Source: JALEFZ01 sp039820545
Lineage (GTDB): Bacteria; Bacteroidota; Bacteroidia; J057
NCBI GenBank assembly: GCA_039820545.1
Contig: JBCBPW010000007.1
Span: 1 to 64,000 of the forward strand
Length of the DNA stretch: 64,000 nt
Reading direction: 5' to 3'
The position numbers were made by a program, and so were the translations under genes. Below, one piece after another: positions 8,533 through 17,441 of this stretch (positions within the stretch are counted from its first letter, which is position 1; each line of letters opens with the position of its first letter). Under the pieces are notes generated by a model. It was not told the DNA's origin. It searched no databases and saw nothing but the letters and a program-made list of their open reading frames with translations.

Positions 8533-9633
8533 ATGAGCCGAACAGCCATCGTAGTTATACTTGTCGCCATCGTGGCACTTCTTCTCAGCACAGGCTACTA
8601 CCTCTACCTCAAGGATCAAGAAGCCCCTATCAAGTTTGGCACTGAAAACGCCCAAACAAGGACCATCGTCAAAAAAACCGTAGCTACTGGCTCTGTTGTC
8701 CCTCGTCGTGAGGTGGAAATGAAACCCCAAGTATCAGGAGTCATCGATAAAATCTACGTAGAAGAGGGCCAAATCATCCGCAAAGGAGACCTCATTGCCA
8801 GAGTACGAATTATCCCCAATATGGTCACGCTCAATAATGCCGAAAATCGACTGAGCCTGTCCAAAATCGCCTTGCAAAATGCCAAGCGTGAATACGATAG
8901 AAATAAAGGTCTCTTTGAAGAAGGCGTCATTGCTGAATCCGCCTACCGCCAGTTCGAGCTGACCTATGAAAACGCAAAGGAAGAACGCCAAAATGCAGAG
9001 GATAATCTGGATCTGATCAAAAGAGGAAGTAGCCGTCGTTCAGGTAAGTTTACCAACACCAATGTCCGCTCGACGATCACAGGCATGATCCTGACCGTTC
9101 CCGTTGAAGTCGGCAACTCTGTGATCGAAGCAAATACGTTCAACGACGGAACGACCATTGCGACAGTCGCCAATATGGATCAGATGATCTTTGAGGGTAA
9201 GGTAGATGAGTCTGACGTAGGTAAAATTCGTACAGGCATGGATTTGATCCTGAGAATTGGCGCCATAGAAGACGAGACCTTTTTGGCTACACTGGAGCGA
9301 ATCTCGCCCAAAGGCGTAGAAGAAAACGGTGCCATCAAATTCGAAATTGTTGCCGCCCTACAAAAGCCTGATAGTAATCAATCCTTCATCAGAGCCAACT
9401 ACAGTGCCAATGCAGACATCGTCCTCGAACAAAGAGACAGTGTCCTGGCGATCTCTGAATCACTCCTACAATTCCAAAACGATTCTCCTTTCGTAGAAGT
9501 GGAAACATCTGAACAACAGTTTGAGAAGCGCCAGATCAAGACAGGTTTATCAGACGGAATCTTTGTCGAAGTAGTAGAAGGCATCCAACCCCAGGACAAT
9601 ATCAAGAATCCCCAAGAAGTTATTGAGCAATAG
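8533..9633 (+). CDS. efflux membrane-fusion (HlyD/MacA-like) adaptor protein
   Basis: A 366-residue periplasmic adaptor anchored by an N-terminal membrane helix (about residues 5-26). It then shows the lipoyl/barrel-sandwich half EVEMKPQVSGVIDKIYVEEGQ, an alpha-helical hairpin rich in Asn/Glu/Arg (about 95-160), the second half STITGMILTVPVEVGNSV, and a beta-barrel. It should bridge an inner-membrane ABC transporter and an outer-membrane channel. The neighbouring ATPase supports a MacAB-like system, although neither the permease nor the TolC-like channel is in this window. Confidence 0.88.
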   Translation: MSRTAIVVILVAIVALLLSTGYYLYLKDQEAPIKFGTENAQTRTIVKKTVATGSVVPRREVEMKPQVSGVIDKIYVEEGQIIRKGDLIARVRIIPNMVTLNNAENRLSLSKIALQNAKREYDRNKGLFEEGVIAESAYRQFELTYENAKEERQNAEDNLDLIKRGSSRRSGKFTNTNVRSTITGMILTVPVEVGNSVIEANTFNDGTTIATVANMDQMIFEGKVDESDVGKIRTGMDLILRIGAIEDETFLATLERISPKGVEENGAIKFEIVAALQKPDSNQSFIRANYSANADIVLEQRDSVLAISESLLQFQNDSPFVEVETSEQQFEKRQIKTGLSDGIFVEVVEGIQPQDNIKNPQEVIEQ

Positions 9634-9938
9634 TTCAAAAAATAAAGCTAACTTGCTGTAAGCAATCCACTTTGGCTGGATATTCGCAGTGAAAACGGGA
9701 GACGAGGGATTAGCCACCTCGTACACCCCCTTTTTATGCATGGACTTCGCTTAGTTTCATCTATGGAAGTTCCCAATTTTTAAGTATGTTAGCTTAGGAA
9801 TGCGAAAAAAATAATGGTGATAATTTCGTGAGAGCTCAGGATCTAGTTCAATGAAAAACGCTACGGTCTAACGCTACTAGACGAACGAAAAAGGTTTTTT
9901 GACCATTCCTTAAGATTTAATCTGGGGATAAGATCTGT
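9634..9938. other. intergenic region
   Basis: About 305 bp between the adaptor and the TPR kinase. No clear terminator, repeat or small gene was seen. Confidence 0.35.
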
Positions 9939-12632
9939 ATGAAAGCCGCTTATATTCGGTTAGTCATTTTACTCACGCTCTTGATAGGAGCAGGAAAATG
10001 TACAAAAGCATATGAAGTTGTCGATTTAGACAGCCTCATGGAATCTATTGCTTCCCTCTCGCCTGAGGATCAAGCCGAAGTCTTGCACAATGAAATTTTC
10101 AGGCTCTCTGATCGAGGCCTTAAAGACGAAGCATTCTCTTTGGCTGAAAGGGCCAAAGCAAAATCCGCCGAATGGGGTGATGTGAGACTCCGTGGCGCGA
10201 CTTATCAGGACATTGCCTACCTCTATAAGCGCTGGGAGCCCTATCAAGGTACTGCCTACTACTTCGAATTGGCGCTGGATATCGCCTACCAATATGCAGA
10301 TGTAATCGAAATCAAAAGCTTGTTATTCGAGCTCGCTCAAGTTTATACGCTCAAAGGAAACTATGAACAAGCGATCAAACACTACGAAAGGGTACAAGAT
10401 CTCGCAGATTCATTGAAGGATACCCTATCCATGGCGATGGCGCAGCGTCTCATCGGCGATATCTATGTAAAACAGGCTAAGTATGACATCGCCAATGTCT
10501 ATTATTATGCAGCACTGACCTATGCCAAATCGGCTAGAGACTCCATAGAAATTTCGAATGTAGCAACGGCCTTGGGTAAATATTATTTGGCACAGAAACA
10601 CTACCCACTAGCTATACGATTCTTTAAGCGTTCACTGGATATCGAGATCGACCAACGCAACCAGTCCCAGATGGCTACCGCCCGTGAAAATCTCGGTTTA
10701 GCCTACTTTGCCACAGACAGCATTCGCCAAGCAAGAGAAGAATTTGATGAAGCTTTGACCATAAGGGACGAACTCCCCAACCTCCTAGCTAGAGCCCAGA
10801 CCCTCGACTACATCGGCGATACCTACATGAAGGATGAAAGCTATGGTTATGCACTCAAGGCATACTTGGAAGCCCTCAGGTATCAGACCCAAGTCCAGGA
10901 TACCAATTCTCAGACGCTCTACAATATCGCCAATGCACACTTTCGTGAGGATAATTACAAAGAATCGATCAACGTACTCCAAGCCCTGATCAATCGATCG
11001 GCTAACTCCCCCCTAGACACCATCCGTCGTAGTGCTTACAAGCTCTTGTCAGACTCCTACAACCGTTCTAGCGACCTCGATAAGGCATTGGAATACTACC
11101 AGTACTACACGGGCTTGAATGACTCGCTTTTCAATGCACAAAAGCAGCAACAAATTGCTGATATCCAGCGTCAAAACGAGGAATATAATCGAAAAAAGCA
11201 ATTGGCCAAGCAGAGGGTAGACCTGGAAAATGCTGCTCTGAAGCTTCAGCAAACCCGTCTTATCATCTACGCTGCCAGTATCTTACTTTGCCTGATTATC
11301 ATCTTGGCATTTGTCCTATATCGCCAAACCAAAATCAAGCAGAAGGGAAATGACCAGCTAGCCTTCCAAAATAAGGTTATCAACACACAAAATAGACAGC
11401 TTCACAAAATCAATCAGCGACTAGAAGAAGCCAAGCGGCAAGCAGAAGCAGCATCCGTCGCAAAGTCTAACTTTCTGGCTACGATGAGCCATGAGATTCG
11501 CACACCTATGAATGGTATCATCGGCTTGATCAGCCTCCTCATGGATACACAGCTCAACAAGCAGCAGCAAAACTATGTCCGAGACATATCGACCAGTAGC
11601 CAAAACTTGCTGGCGCTCTTGAATGATATATTGGATTACTCACGCGTAGAAGCAGGGAAACTAGAGCTGGAAATTCGGACCTTCAATGTTAAAGAACTCC
11701 TCGATGAGATCATCGCTTTATTTACCATTGCCGCTCAAGAAAAAGGACTGGAGCTATCCTATGAATTAAAACCACGGGTTCCCCAGTACATAGTCAGTGA
11801 TTCCAACCGCCTGCGTCAAGTATTGGTGAATCTCGTGAGCAATGCCCTGAAGTTTACTTCCACAGGCTACATACGCATCAAGGTAGACCTCAAGCAGGCT
11901 TCCAATACACCCCCCCCACATAACCATCCTTTTGAGTTATCATTCGAAGTGATTGATACAGGTATTGGCATTCCTGTAGATAAACAACGCGCCATTTTTG
12001 ATTCTTTCCAGCAGGTGGACAACTCTGTCTCTCGCAAGTTTGGAGGTGTGGGGCTAGGGCTTGCCATCACCAAGCGACTCGTCCAACTGATGCATGGGGA
12101 CATCACCGTGACCAGCCTGCAAGAAAAAGGATCTAGATTCAATTTCTATATCACTACGAGAGCAGATCGAGAGGCCGAATTCCGCCAGCCCGTAGCACCA
12201 GAGAAGGAATTTGCAATCGATAAGAAACTAGGGAGCCGTTTCCCCCTCAATATCATGGTAGCAGAGGATAATCTCATCAATCAAACTGTCATCGAAGGGA
12301 TCCTTGAGAAAATGGGCTACAAACCCAAACTAGTTGACAACGGGCAGGAAGTACTGGATGAGATGGAAAATGCCCATTATGACCTCATCTTTATGGATAT
12401 CCAAATGCCAGAGATGGATGGTCTGACCGCAACTCAGCATATCATCGATCGCAGTGGCCCCGACAGGCGTCCTGTCATTATCGCTATGACTGCCAATGCC
12501 ATGTCAGGAGTAAGAGAGGAGTATCTACAGGCAGGGATGGACGATTACGTAAGTAAACCCTTCCAACTCAAGGATCTTGAAGATACGCTGACCAAATGGG
12601 GCAGTCAAATCATTGCAAAGCATTATTCTTAA
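9939..12632 (+). CDS. TPR-containing hybrid histidine kinase / response regulator
   Basis: An 897-residue membrane hybrid kinase. The signal peptide covers about residues 1-24. A periplasmic array of TPR helices (about 60-400) includes ALDIAYQYAD, NYEQAIKHYERVQDLAD and DKALEYYQYY. One membrane helix (441-462) leads into a coiled coil. The dimerisation/phosphoacceptor box ATMSHEIRTPMNG carries His518. The ATPase domain has LVNLVSNALKF, DTGIGI and GVGLGLAI. A C-terminal receiver has AEDN and the phospho-acceptor Asp820 in FMDIQMPEMDG, with Lys873 in VSKP. The periplasmic TPRs probably sense protein partners. No DNA-binding output or separate regulator lies beside it, so signalling must pass through the built-in receiver, possibly to a phosphotransfer protein encoded elsewhere. 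Confidence 0.92.
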   Translation: MKAAYIRLVILLTLLIGAGKCTKAYEVVDLDSLMESIASLSPEDQAEVLHNEIFRLSDRGLKDEAFSLAERAKAKSAEWGDVRLRGATYQDIAYLYKRWEPYQGTAYYFELALDIAYQYADVIEIKSLLFELAQVYTLKGNYEQAIKHYERVQDLADSLKDTLSMAMAQRLIGDIYVKQAKYDIANVYYYAALTYAKSARDSIEISNVATALGKYYLAQKHYPLAIRFFKRSLDIEIDQRNQSQMATARENLGLAYFATDSIRQAREEFDEALTIRDELPNLLARAQTLDYIGDTYMKDESYGYALKAYLEALRYQTQVQDTNSQTLYNIANAHFREDNYKESINVLQALINRSANSPLDTIRRSAYKLLSDSYNRSSDLDKALEYYQYYTGLNDSLFNAQKQQQIADIQRQNEEYNRKKQLAKQRVDLENAALKLQQTRLIIYAASILLCLIIILAFVLYRQTKIKQKGNDQLAFQNKVINTQNRQLHKINQRLEEAKRQAEAASVAKSNFLATMSHEIRTPMNGIIGLISLLMDTQLNKQQQNYVRDISTSSQNLLALLNDILDYSRVEAGKLELEIRTFNVKELLDEIIALFTIAAQEKGLELSYELKPRVPQYIVSDSNRLRQVLVNLVSNALKFTSTGYIRIKVDLKQASNTPPPHNHPFELSFEVIDTGIGIPVDKQRAIFDSFQQVDNSVSRKFGGVGLGLAITKRLVQLMHGDITVTSLQEKGSRFNFYITTRADREAEFRQPVAPEKEFAIDKKLGSRFPLNIMVAEDNLINQTVIEGILEKMGYKPKLVDNGQEVLDEMENAHYDLIFMDIQMPEMDGLTATQHIIDRSGPDRRPVIIAMTANAMSGVREEYLQAGMDDYVSKPFQLKDLEDTLTKWGSQIIAKHYS

Positions 12633-12874
12633 GTAGGAGATTAGATGTTGAGACACGATTCAGAAATGGATTTCACTACGTTCAAGACAAGAGACCTAAG
12701 TAGGTGAACGGAGGAAATAGGCTAGTAGAAAATGATCCTGTAGTCTAGGGTGGAAACCACCAGCCTACAGAATACTATTCTTTGAGGTATGATGGTACCC
12801 TTTCAGGATTCAGAACGGGTAAAGGATCGTGTCATATGGCTTCCCATTCTCAATGATGCCCTCTTACACTCTAC

Positions 12875-13858
12875 CTACTTCCTTCTATTCATTACCCAGA
12901 TCAAACCCGCAATCAATCCAAACTGTATCGGCCAAGACTTGACGTAAGGCCATAGATAAATCCAGATGGGTCTTCCCTTCTGCGTCAACGTAAAGAAATG
13001 GTCCACCGTCCACCAGGAAGGATCGTGATTGTTGACACCTACAAACCATGAAGGGATCAAAAGGATCAAGGCAATGAAGAAATAAGAAAGGCCCTTCCGT
13101 GTACCTGTCGTACGGAAGAACTCATGGCTTCGCATAAAAAGTGCTCCTAGCATCAGCGTAATGAAAGAGGAGATACCAATGACGGTATTGTACAGCCAAT
13201 TGTAGTCCATATTCCACCTCGACCAGAAGTCCTTTAGCAGTTCATACCGAATGAGTTGGTTGCCTTCGATGAAAAGCTTGGCAACAGCAACGGTCGAAAG
13301 TAGGAGTACAAAGGCGTACAAAAAGGTGTCAGATAAGACAGGATGCCGATAAAGCCAACGCCAGACGCTCTGCTCGCCCTTTTTGTAAGGTTGACGGTAC
13401 TTAGGGATGTCGGGAATACGATTCAGTTGGCGTTCATTGATGCGATTGTGATCCACCTCATACATGGCACTCTTGTCTCCTGAGTAGGCCCATACATATT
13501 CTGCATTGGTCGCCGCCGCATAACTAAACCCTTGATCTACTGCTTTCTCAAATACCGCATTAGATACGCCGCGCTTTTTACATTCTACTACGATGAAAGG
13601 ATCTTTGTGCTGATCATCTTTATATACCATTACGTCACCTTCTCTTGTAGAAGAGCCAATCTGTATCCTCTCACAGACCCTGAGATGGGCAGCAGGATAA
13701 CCATAATCATAGATCAGCTTGAGGTAAGTATCTAACTGAACCTTTTCTTCAGGATTGGATAGGTTTCTTTCCTTATTTTGGGGAAGGTAAGTCACCTTAT
13801 CCTTTTTCTTATTGATAGCGATGGATTTATCTTTCAATCCGCGCTTGACGTAGCTCAT
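12875..13858 (-). CDS. membrane-anchored HSDR_N-type nuclease-like protein
   Basis: A 327-residue protein. The N-terminal half resembles the HSDR_N domain (the PD-(D/E)XK nuclease fold at the N-terminus of type I restriction R subunits). Candidate catalytic residues are Asp75 in REGDVMVY and Glu92/Lys94 in VVECKK, with the following Q-x3-Y (Gln109, Tyr113) typical of the fold. Instead of a helicase, the second half has four predicted membrane helices (about 178-196, 225-245, 257-275, 306-323). No restriction M or S subunit is nearby. A membrane-tethered nuclease could degrade incoming or damaged DNA, or the domain could be non-catalytic. Function is unknown. Confidence 0.7.
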   Translation of the reverse strand: MSYVKRGLKDKSIAINKKKDKVTYLPQNKERNLSNPEEKVQLDTYLKLIYDYGYPAAHLRVCERIQIGSSTREGDVMVYKDDQHKDPFIVVECKKRGVSNAVFEKAVDQGFSYAAATNAEYVWAYSGDKSAMYEVDHNRINERQLNRIPDIPKYRQPYKKGEQSVWRWLYRHPVLSDTFLYAFVLLLSTVAVAKLFIEGNQLIRYELLKDFWSRWNMDYNWLYNTVIGISSFITLMLGALFMRSHEFFRTTGTRKGLSYFFIALILLIPSWFVGVNNHDPSWWTVDHFFTLTQKGRPIWIYLWPYVKSWPIQFGLIAGLIWVMNRRK

Positions 13859-14238
13859 AAAATTTGGGCTTTTCTCTATAACGAGGGGGCTGCATCACGA
13901 AGTTTGGGAACATCCAATAGATTAAAAGTCCCAATCTTCATTGTCATACGATAAACCTAAGGCATACAGATAAAAAGATATCCACAAAGTCCCCACATTT
14001 ATAGCAAAGGCTAATTTTTTTAGACTCTGAAGGTAATGAAAACCCATATAGTAGAGAAGATGGAGAATTGAAGCGTGGGCATTCCCGAGTACAAAGATCG
14101 GGACAGGCTAGATTCAATAGGTCTGAGACCATTTTACAATGGTTTAATGGGACCAAGCCAATCAAAACGGATATGGCCTTGGTTCTAAAAGCGCAAACTT
14201 TTAGCAGATTAGATGTTCCAAATAGGGTCTTAGGCTTC
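13859..14238. other. intergenic region between two minus-strand genes
   Basis: About 380 bp downstream of aroC. It contains a small perfect hairpin ACCATT-TTAC-AATGGT (14128-14143) without a T-tract. Short frames on both strands run into aroC in the wrong frame and show no protein character. Confidence 0.35.
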
Positions 14239-15321
14239 CTAAAGAATGCGTTTGGCTCGATCCAACATCCACTGATCCAGCAAGACGATTGCTGCCATCG
14301 CCTCCACAATCGGTACAGCTCTAGGAACTACGCAGGGATCGTGTCTGCCCTTTCCTGCAATTTCTACATCCTCGCCTGCACTATTGACACTAGGCTGGGA
14401 CTGCATGATGGTCGCTGTCGGCTTGAATGCCACTCGAAAATAGATCTCCTCACCATTACTAATCCCACCTTGTACCCCACCCGAATGATTGGTCCGCGTG
14501 TGGATCTCTCCCTCTTCAGTGTAGAAAATATCATTGTGTTCAGATCCCATCCATTGCGTCCCCTCGAAGCCAGACCCAATTTCAAAGCCCTTGACTGCAT
14601 TGATACCGAGCATGGCTGCACCTAGCGTAGCCTCCAGCTTATTGTAAATCGGCTCCCCTACGCCAGCAGGAATGCCTCTCACCCGGCACTTGATCACACC
14701 ACCGACAGATTCCCCTGACCTTCTCGCCTGATCTACTGCATGGTACATTTTCTCTGCTATCTCAGGATCAGGACATCGCGTTGCCTCTTGATATTCTCCC
14801 TCCAACTGTATCATCTCTGGCTCTTGATCATACACTACGGTATGAATCTGCTGGACCCATGCCTCTATTTTGGCTCCTAGGGCTTGATGTAAGACTTGCT
14901 TGGCTACAGCACCGCCTATCACACGCGCGATTGTCTCCCGCGCCGAACTTCTTCCCCCTCCTCTATGATCTCTCACACCATACTTGGCAAAGTAGGTATA
15001 ATCCGCGTGAGAAGGGCGAAAAGCAACCTCTAGGTGGTCATAATCCTTCGAGCGTGCGTTTTGGTTGCGCACAAAGAATGTGAGGGGTGTACCAGTAGTC
15101 ACATGGTCTACATGCCCTGACAATATTTCAAACGTATCGGGTTCTTTGCGCTGGGTCGTGATCCGAGAGGTCCCTGGACGACGACGATTCAGCTCCTCCT
15201 GGATGAAGTCCAGATCAAGGGTCAAGCCTGAAGGACAGCCATCAATCACGACGCCCACACCTGCTCCATGTGACTCACCAAATGACGTAATGGTAAAAAT
15301 GCGCCCAAATGTATTTGACAT
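14239..15321 (-). CDS. aroC: chorismate synthase
   Basis: A 360-residue enzyme that converts 5-enolpyruvylshikimate-3-phosphate to chorismate, the last step of the shikimate pathway, using reduced FMN. The signature GRIFTITSFGESHG at the N-terminus, the RPSHADYTYFAKYGVRDHRGGGRSSARET region and the late SGGVQGGISNGEEI motif are all present. The size is normal for the bifunctional-independent bacterial enzyme. The TRAP transporter genes lie 70 bp upstream on the same strand; they are functionally unrelated but could share a transcript. Confidence 0.97.
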   Translation of the reverse strand: MSNTFGRIFTITSFGESHGAGVGVVIDGCPSGLTLDLDFIQEELNRRRPGTSRITTQRKEPDTFEILSGHVDHVTTGTPLTFFVRNQNARSKDYDHLEVAFRPSHADYTYFAKYGVRDHRGGGRSSARETIARVIGGAVAKQVLHQALGAKIEAWVQQIHTVVYDQEPEMIQLEGEYQEATRCPDPEIAEKMYHAVDQARRSGESVGGVIKCRVRGIPAGVGEPIYNKLEATLGAAMLGINAVKGFEIGSGFEGTQWMGSEHNDIFYTEEGEIHTRTNHSGGVQGGISNGEEIYFRVAFKPTATIMQSQPSVNSAGEDVEIAGKGRHDPCVVPRAVPIVEAMAAIVLLDQWMLDRAKRIL

Positions 15322-15390
15322 AGTAATGCTTGTCTACTTTCGGAATTTATGTGAATAAATACTCCTTCCCCATGTACATTCTCCCAACAT

Positions 15391-16698
15391 CTATCCCTCA
15401 ATCATGAGTAATTCTGGAAATAGGATAACAGCCAAGAGAAAGAGAAGTTGGATAGCAACAAAAGGGATAATGCCGCGATACAAATGCCCTGTCGTAAGCT
15501 CGGGAGGAGCCACCCCCTTAAGGTAAAACAAAGAAAAACCGAATGGAGGAGAAAGGAAAGACGTTTGCAAATTCAAAGCAATTAATATTCCTACCCAAAT
15601 GAGATCCATGTCGAATCGCACGAAAATCGGAGCTACTACAGGTACGATGATGAAGATAATTTCAATAAAATCGATGAAGAATCCCGCGACAAAGACAATC
15701 AGCATGACAACAAATAGAAAGGCCATAGGACTTAGTTCGGCTCCTTCAATCAAGGACACTAAGTATTCTTCTCCTCCCAATAATCGAAACACGAGGGAAA
15801 AAGTAGTCGCTCCCACCAAGATCATAAATACCATGCTGGTGATTTTGGTGGTTTCACGCATCACTTCTTCGAAGACCTTCCAAGTAAGCGTCCTTTCGCT
15901 TAGTCCCTTCCCTATCGTCAGTAGCGAAGCACCTAAAGCACCCAGCGCAGCTGCTTCGGTAGGAGAAGCGATTCCAGCAAAGATAGAACCCAGGACAGAT
16001 ACGATGAGTAAAAGTGGAAGAAAGAAGGCTGTCAGTACTTGGCCTAGGGATTGCTTGGGTGCGCCTGGTTCCTGGGGCATAGCCGGCACGCGCTCAGGAC
16101 GGATAAATGAGTATATGATAATAAACAGCATATATCCCCCCACCAAAATAAGTCCAGGTACCAAGGCTGCTTTGAATAGATCCCCAACGGAGACATTGAG
16201 CTGGGAGCCTAAGAGGACTAGCACGATGGAGGGAGGAATGATCTGGCCCAATGTGCCCGAAGCAGCAATCGTACCCGAAGCGATCCCAGGATGATAGCCT
16301 CTCTTGAGCATCGTAGGTAAGCTGATCAATCCCATGGTAATCACCGTCGCACCTACGATGCCCGTAGAAGCAGCGAGTAAAGCCCCTACGATGATCACGG
16401 ATATCGCGAGTCCTCCGCGCATCCGCCCAAACAGTCTGCCCATGGTCTCTAGCATGCTTTCTGCCAAGCCTGATTTCTCAAGCATGATGCCCATGAAAAT
16501 AAATAAGGGCACAGCCAGCAAAATATAATTCTCCATGATGCCCATCACGCGAGAAGGCAAAAAGCTAAAAACCGTAGGGTCCAAAAAAAGATAGCCAAAA
16601 ATCACCGCTGTCCCTCCCAACGTAAAAGCTACAGGAAAACCTGCCAAAATCAGGATGAACACCAGTCCGAAGTATATTAGGGGTATATATTCAGGCAT
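15391..16698 (-). CDS. TRAP transporter large permease (DctM family)
   Basis: A 435-residue integral membrane protein with about 12 helices. Family landmarks include VPLFIFMGIMLEKSGLAE, GIVGATVITMGLISLPTMLKRGY and GFFIDFIEIIFIIVPVVAPIF. It uses ion gradients to import small organic acids, sialic acid or similar solutes, together with DctQ and a periplasmic binding protein. Its start overlaps the end of the small-permease gene by 8 bp, indicating translational coupling. The substrate is undetermined because the binding protein is not in the window. Confidence 0.95.
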   Translation of the reverse strand: MPEYIPLIYFGLVFILILAGFPVAFTLGGTAVIFGYLFLDPTVFSFLPSRVMGIMENYILLAVPLFIFMGIMLEKSGLAESMLETMGRLFGRMRGGLAISVIIVGALLAASTGIVGATVITMGLISLPTMLKRGYHPGIASGTIAASGTLGQIIPPSIVLVLLGSQLNVSVGDLFKAALVPGLILVGGYMLFIIIYSFIRPERVPAMPQEPGAPKQSLGQVLTAFFLPLLLIVSVLGSIFAGIASPTEAAALGALGASLLTIGKGLSERTLTWKVFEEVMRETTKITSMVFMILVGATTFSLVFRLLGGEEYLVSLIEGAELSPMAFLFVVMLIVFVAGFFIDFIEIIFIIVPVVAPIFVRFDMDLIWVGILIALNLQTSFLSPPFGFSLFYLKGVAPPELTTGHLYRGIIPFVAIQLLFLLAVILFPELLMIEG

Positions 16699-17203
16699 GT
16701 TGTGTAGGAGGTGATATAAGCGTCATGAGGGAGCCAAGGGTTACAGAAAAAGCTTGAAGCAGAAGGAAACCTGCTCCTAGCGGAATGGCAGCCTTGACAA
16801 TGAAGCGATTGCGGAGACCGTCAGGATCTTTGGAAATCTCTTGTTGCTCAAAGGCCGTGTAGGCGAAGTCATATCCCTCGACGATCAGAAGGATACAAAG
16901 AGGGATTAAAAAGAGGATGGTGCCCACTAGATTGATCCAGGCTTTTCCTTTTGGAGACCATTTTTGGTAGAATACATCCACCCGCACATGTGCATCATGC
17001 TTGAGTGTGTAGGCTGCACCTACCAGAAATAGAAAGGCGAAGAAATGCCATTCCAGCTCATAAATCCAAACAGCTGTTTTCCCCATGATGTATCGGCGAA
17101 AGACATCGTAGCATATCAGTAAAACCAGTGCCAGACTCAGATAAGCAACGATCCTACCACTCCATTCGCTGATCCCATCTAGCATGTGCTTGAGACGATT
17201 CAT
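16691..17203 (-). CDS. TRAP transporter small permease (DctQ family)
   Basis: A 170-residue protein with four predicted membrane helices. Conserved family features are the helix LALVLLICYDVFRRYIMG, the aromatic WIYELEWHFFAFLFLVGAAYTLKHDAHVRVDV-type segment (here residues about 43-77), and a helix near the C-terminus. It forms the membrane complex with the DctM protein encoded 8 bp overlapping downstream. No DctP-type solute receptor gene lies upstream, which is unusual for this operon type. Confidence 0.92.
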   Translation of the reverse strand: MNRLKHMLDGISEWSGRIVAYLSLALVLLICYDVFRRYIMGKTAVWIYELEWHFFAFLFLVGAAYTLKHDAHVRVDVFYQKWSPKGKAWINLVGTILFLIPLCILLIVEGYDFAYTAFEQQEISKDPDGLRNRFIVKAAIPLGAGFLLLQAFSVTLGSLMTLISPPTQHA

Positions 17204-17382
17204 AACTACATAATTACAAAAAATCCCTCAGATCATGTGGGAGACAATGAAGATCTAAGCAAGATGACAGACATTGAGAAGCGAGACAAGAGACTTAACA
17301 TATTGCTATTGAGGATTTACCGTCTCACTTATACTTTATTTTCTGATGCCCATCAACTTAGATAAAAATCCTTTCTTCTAAC

Positions 17383-17413
17383 AAAAAGCCCTCTACCTCT
17401 TTAGGTAGAAGGC
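17383..17413 (-). terminator. Rho-independent terminator of the PP2C gene
   Basis: On the minus strand GCCTTCTACCT pairs with AGGTAGAGGGC (11 bp, one G-U) around a 4-nt loop and is followed by TTTTT. It starts about 30 bp past the stop codon of the phosphatase-TPR gene. Confidence 0.8.
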
Positions 17414-17441
17414 CTATATGATGCAAAATATTTATTTGAAA

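Noticed and set aside
13944..14309. Minus-strand frame of 121 codons next to aroC
   Set aside because: It runs into the aroC 3' end in the wrong frame, and its sequence shows no coherent hydrophobic or motif pattern.
14068..14625. Plus-strand frame of 185 codons
   Set aside because: Mostly antisense to aroC; a typical shadow of a conserved gene.
15599..16294. Plus-strand frame of 231 codons
   Set aside because: Antisense to the TRAP large permease; Ser/Thr/Pro-rich translation is the reverse shadow of a hydrophobic protein.
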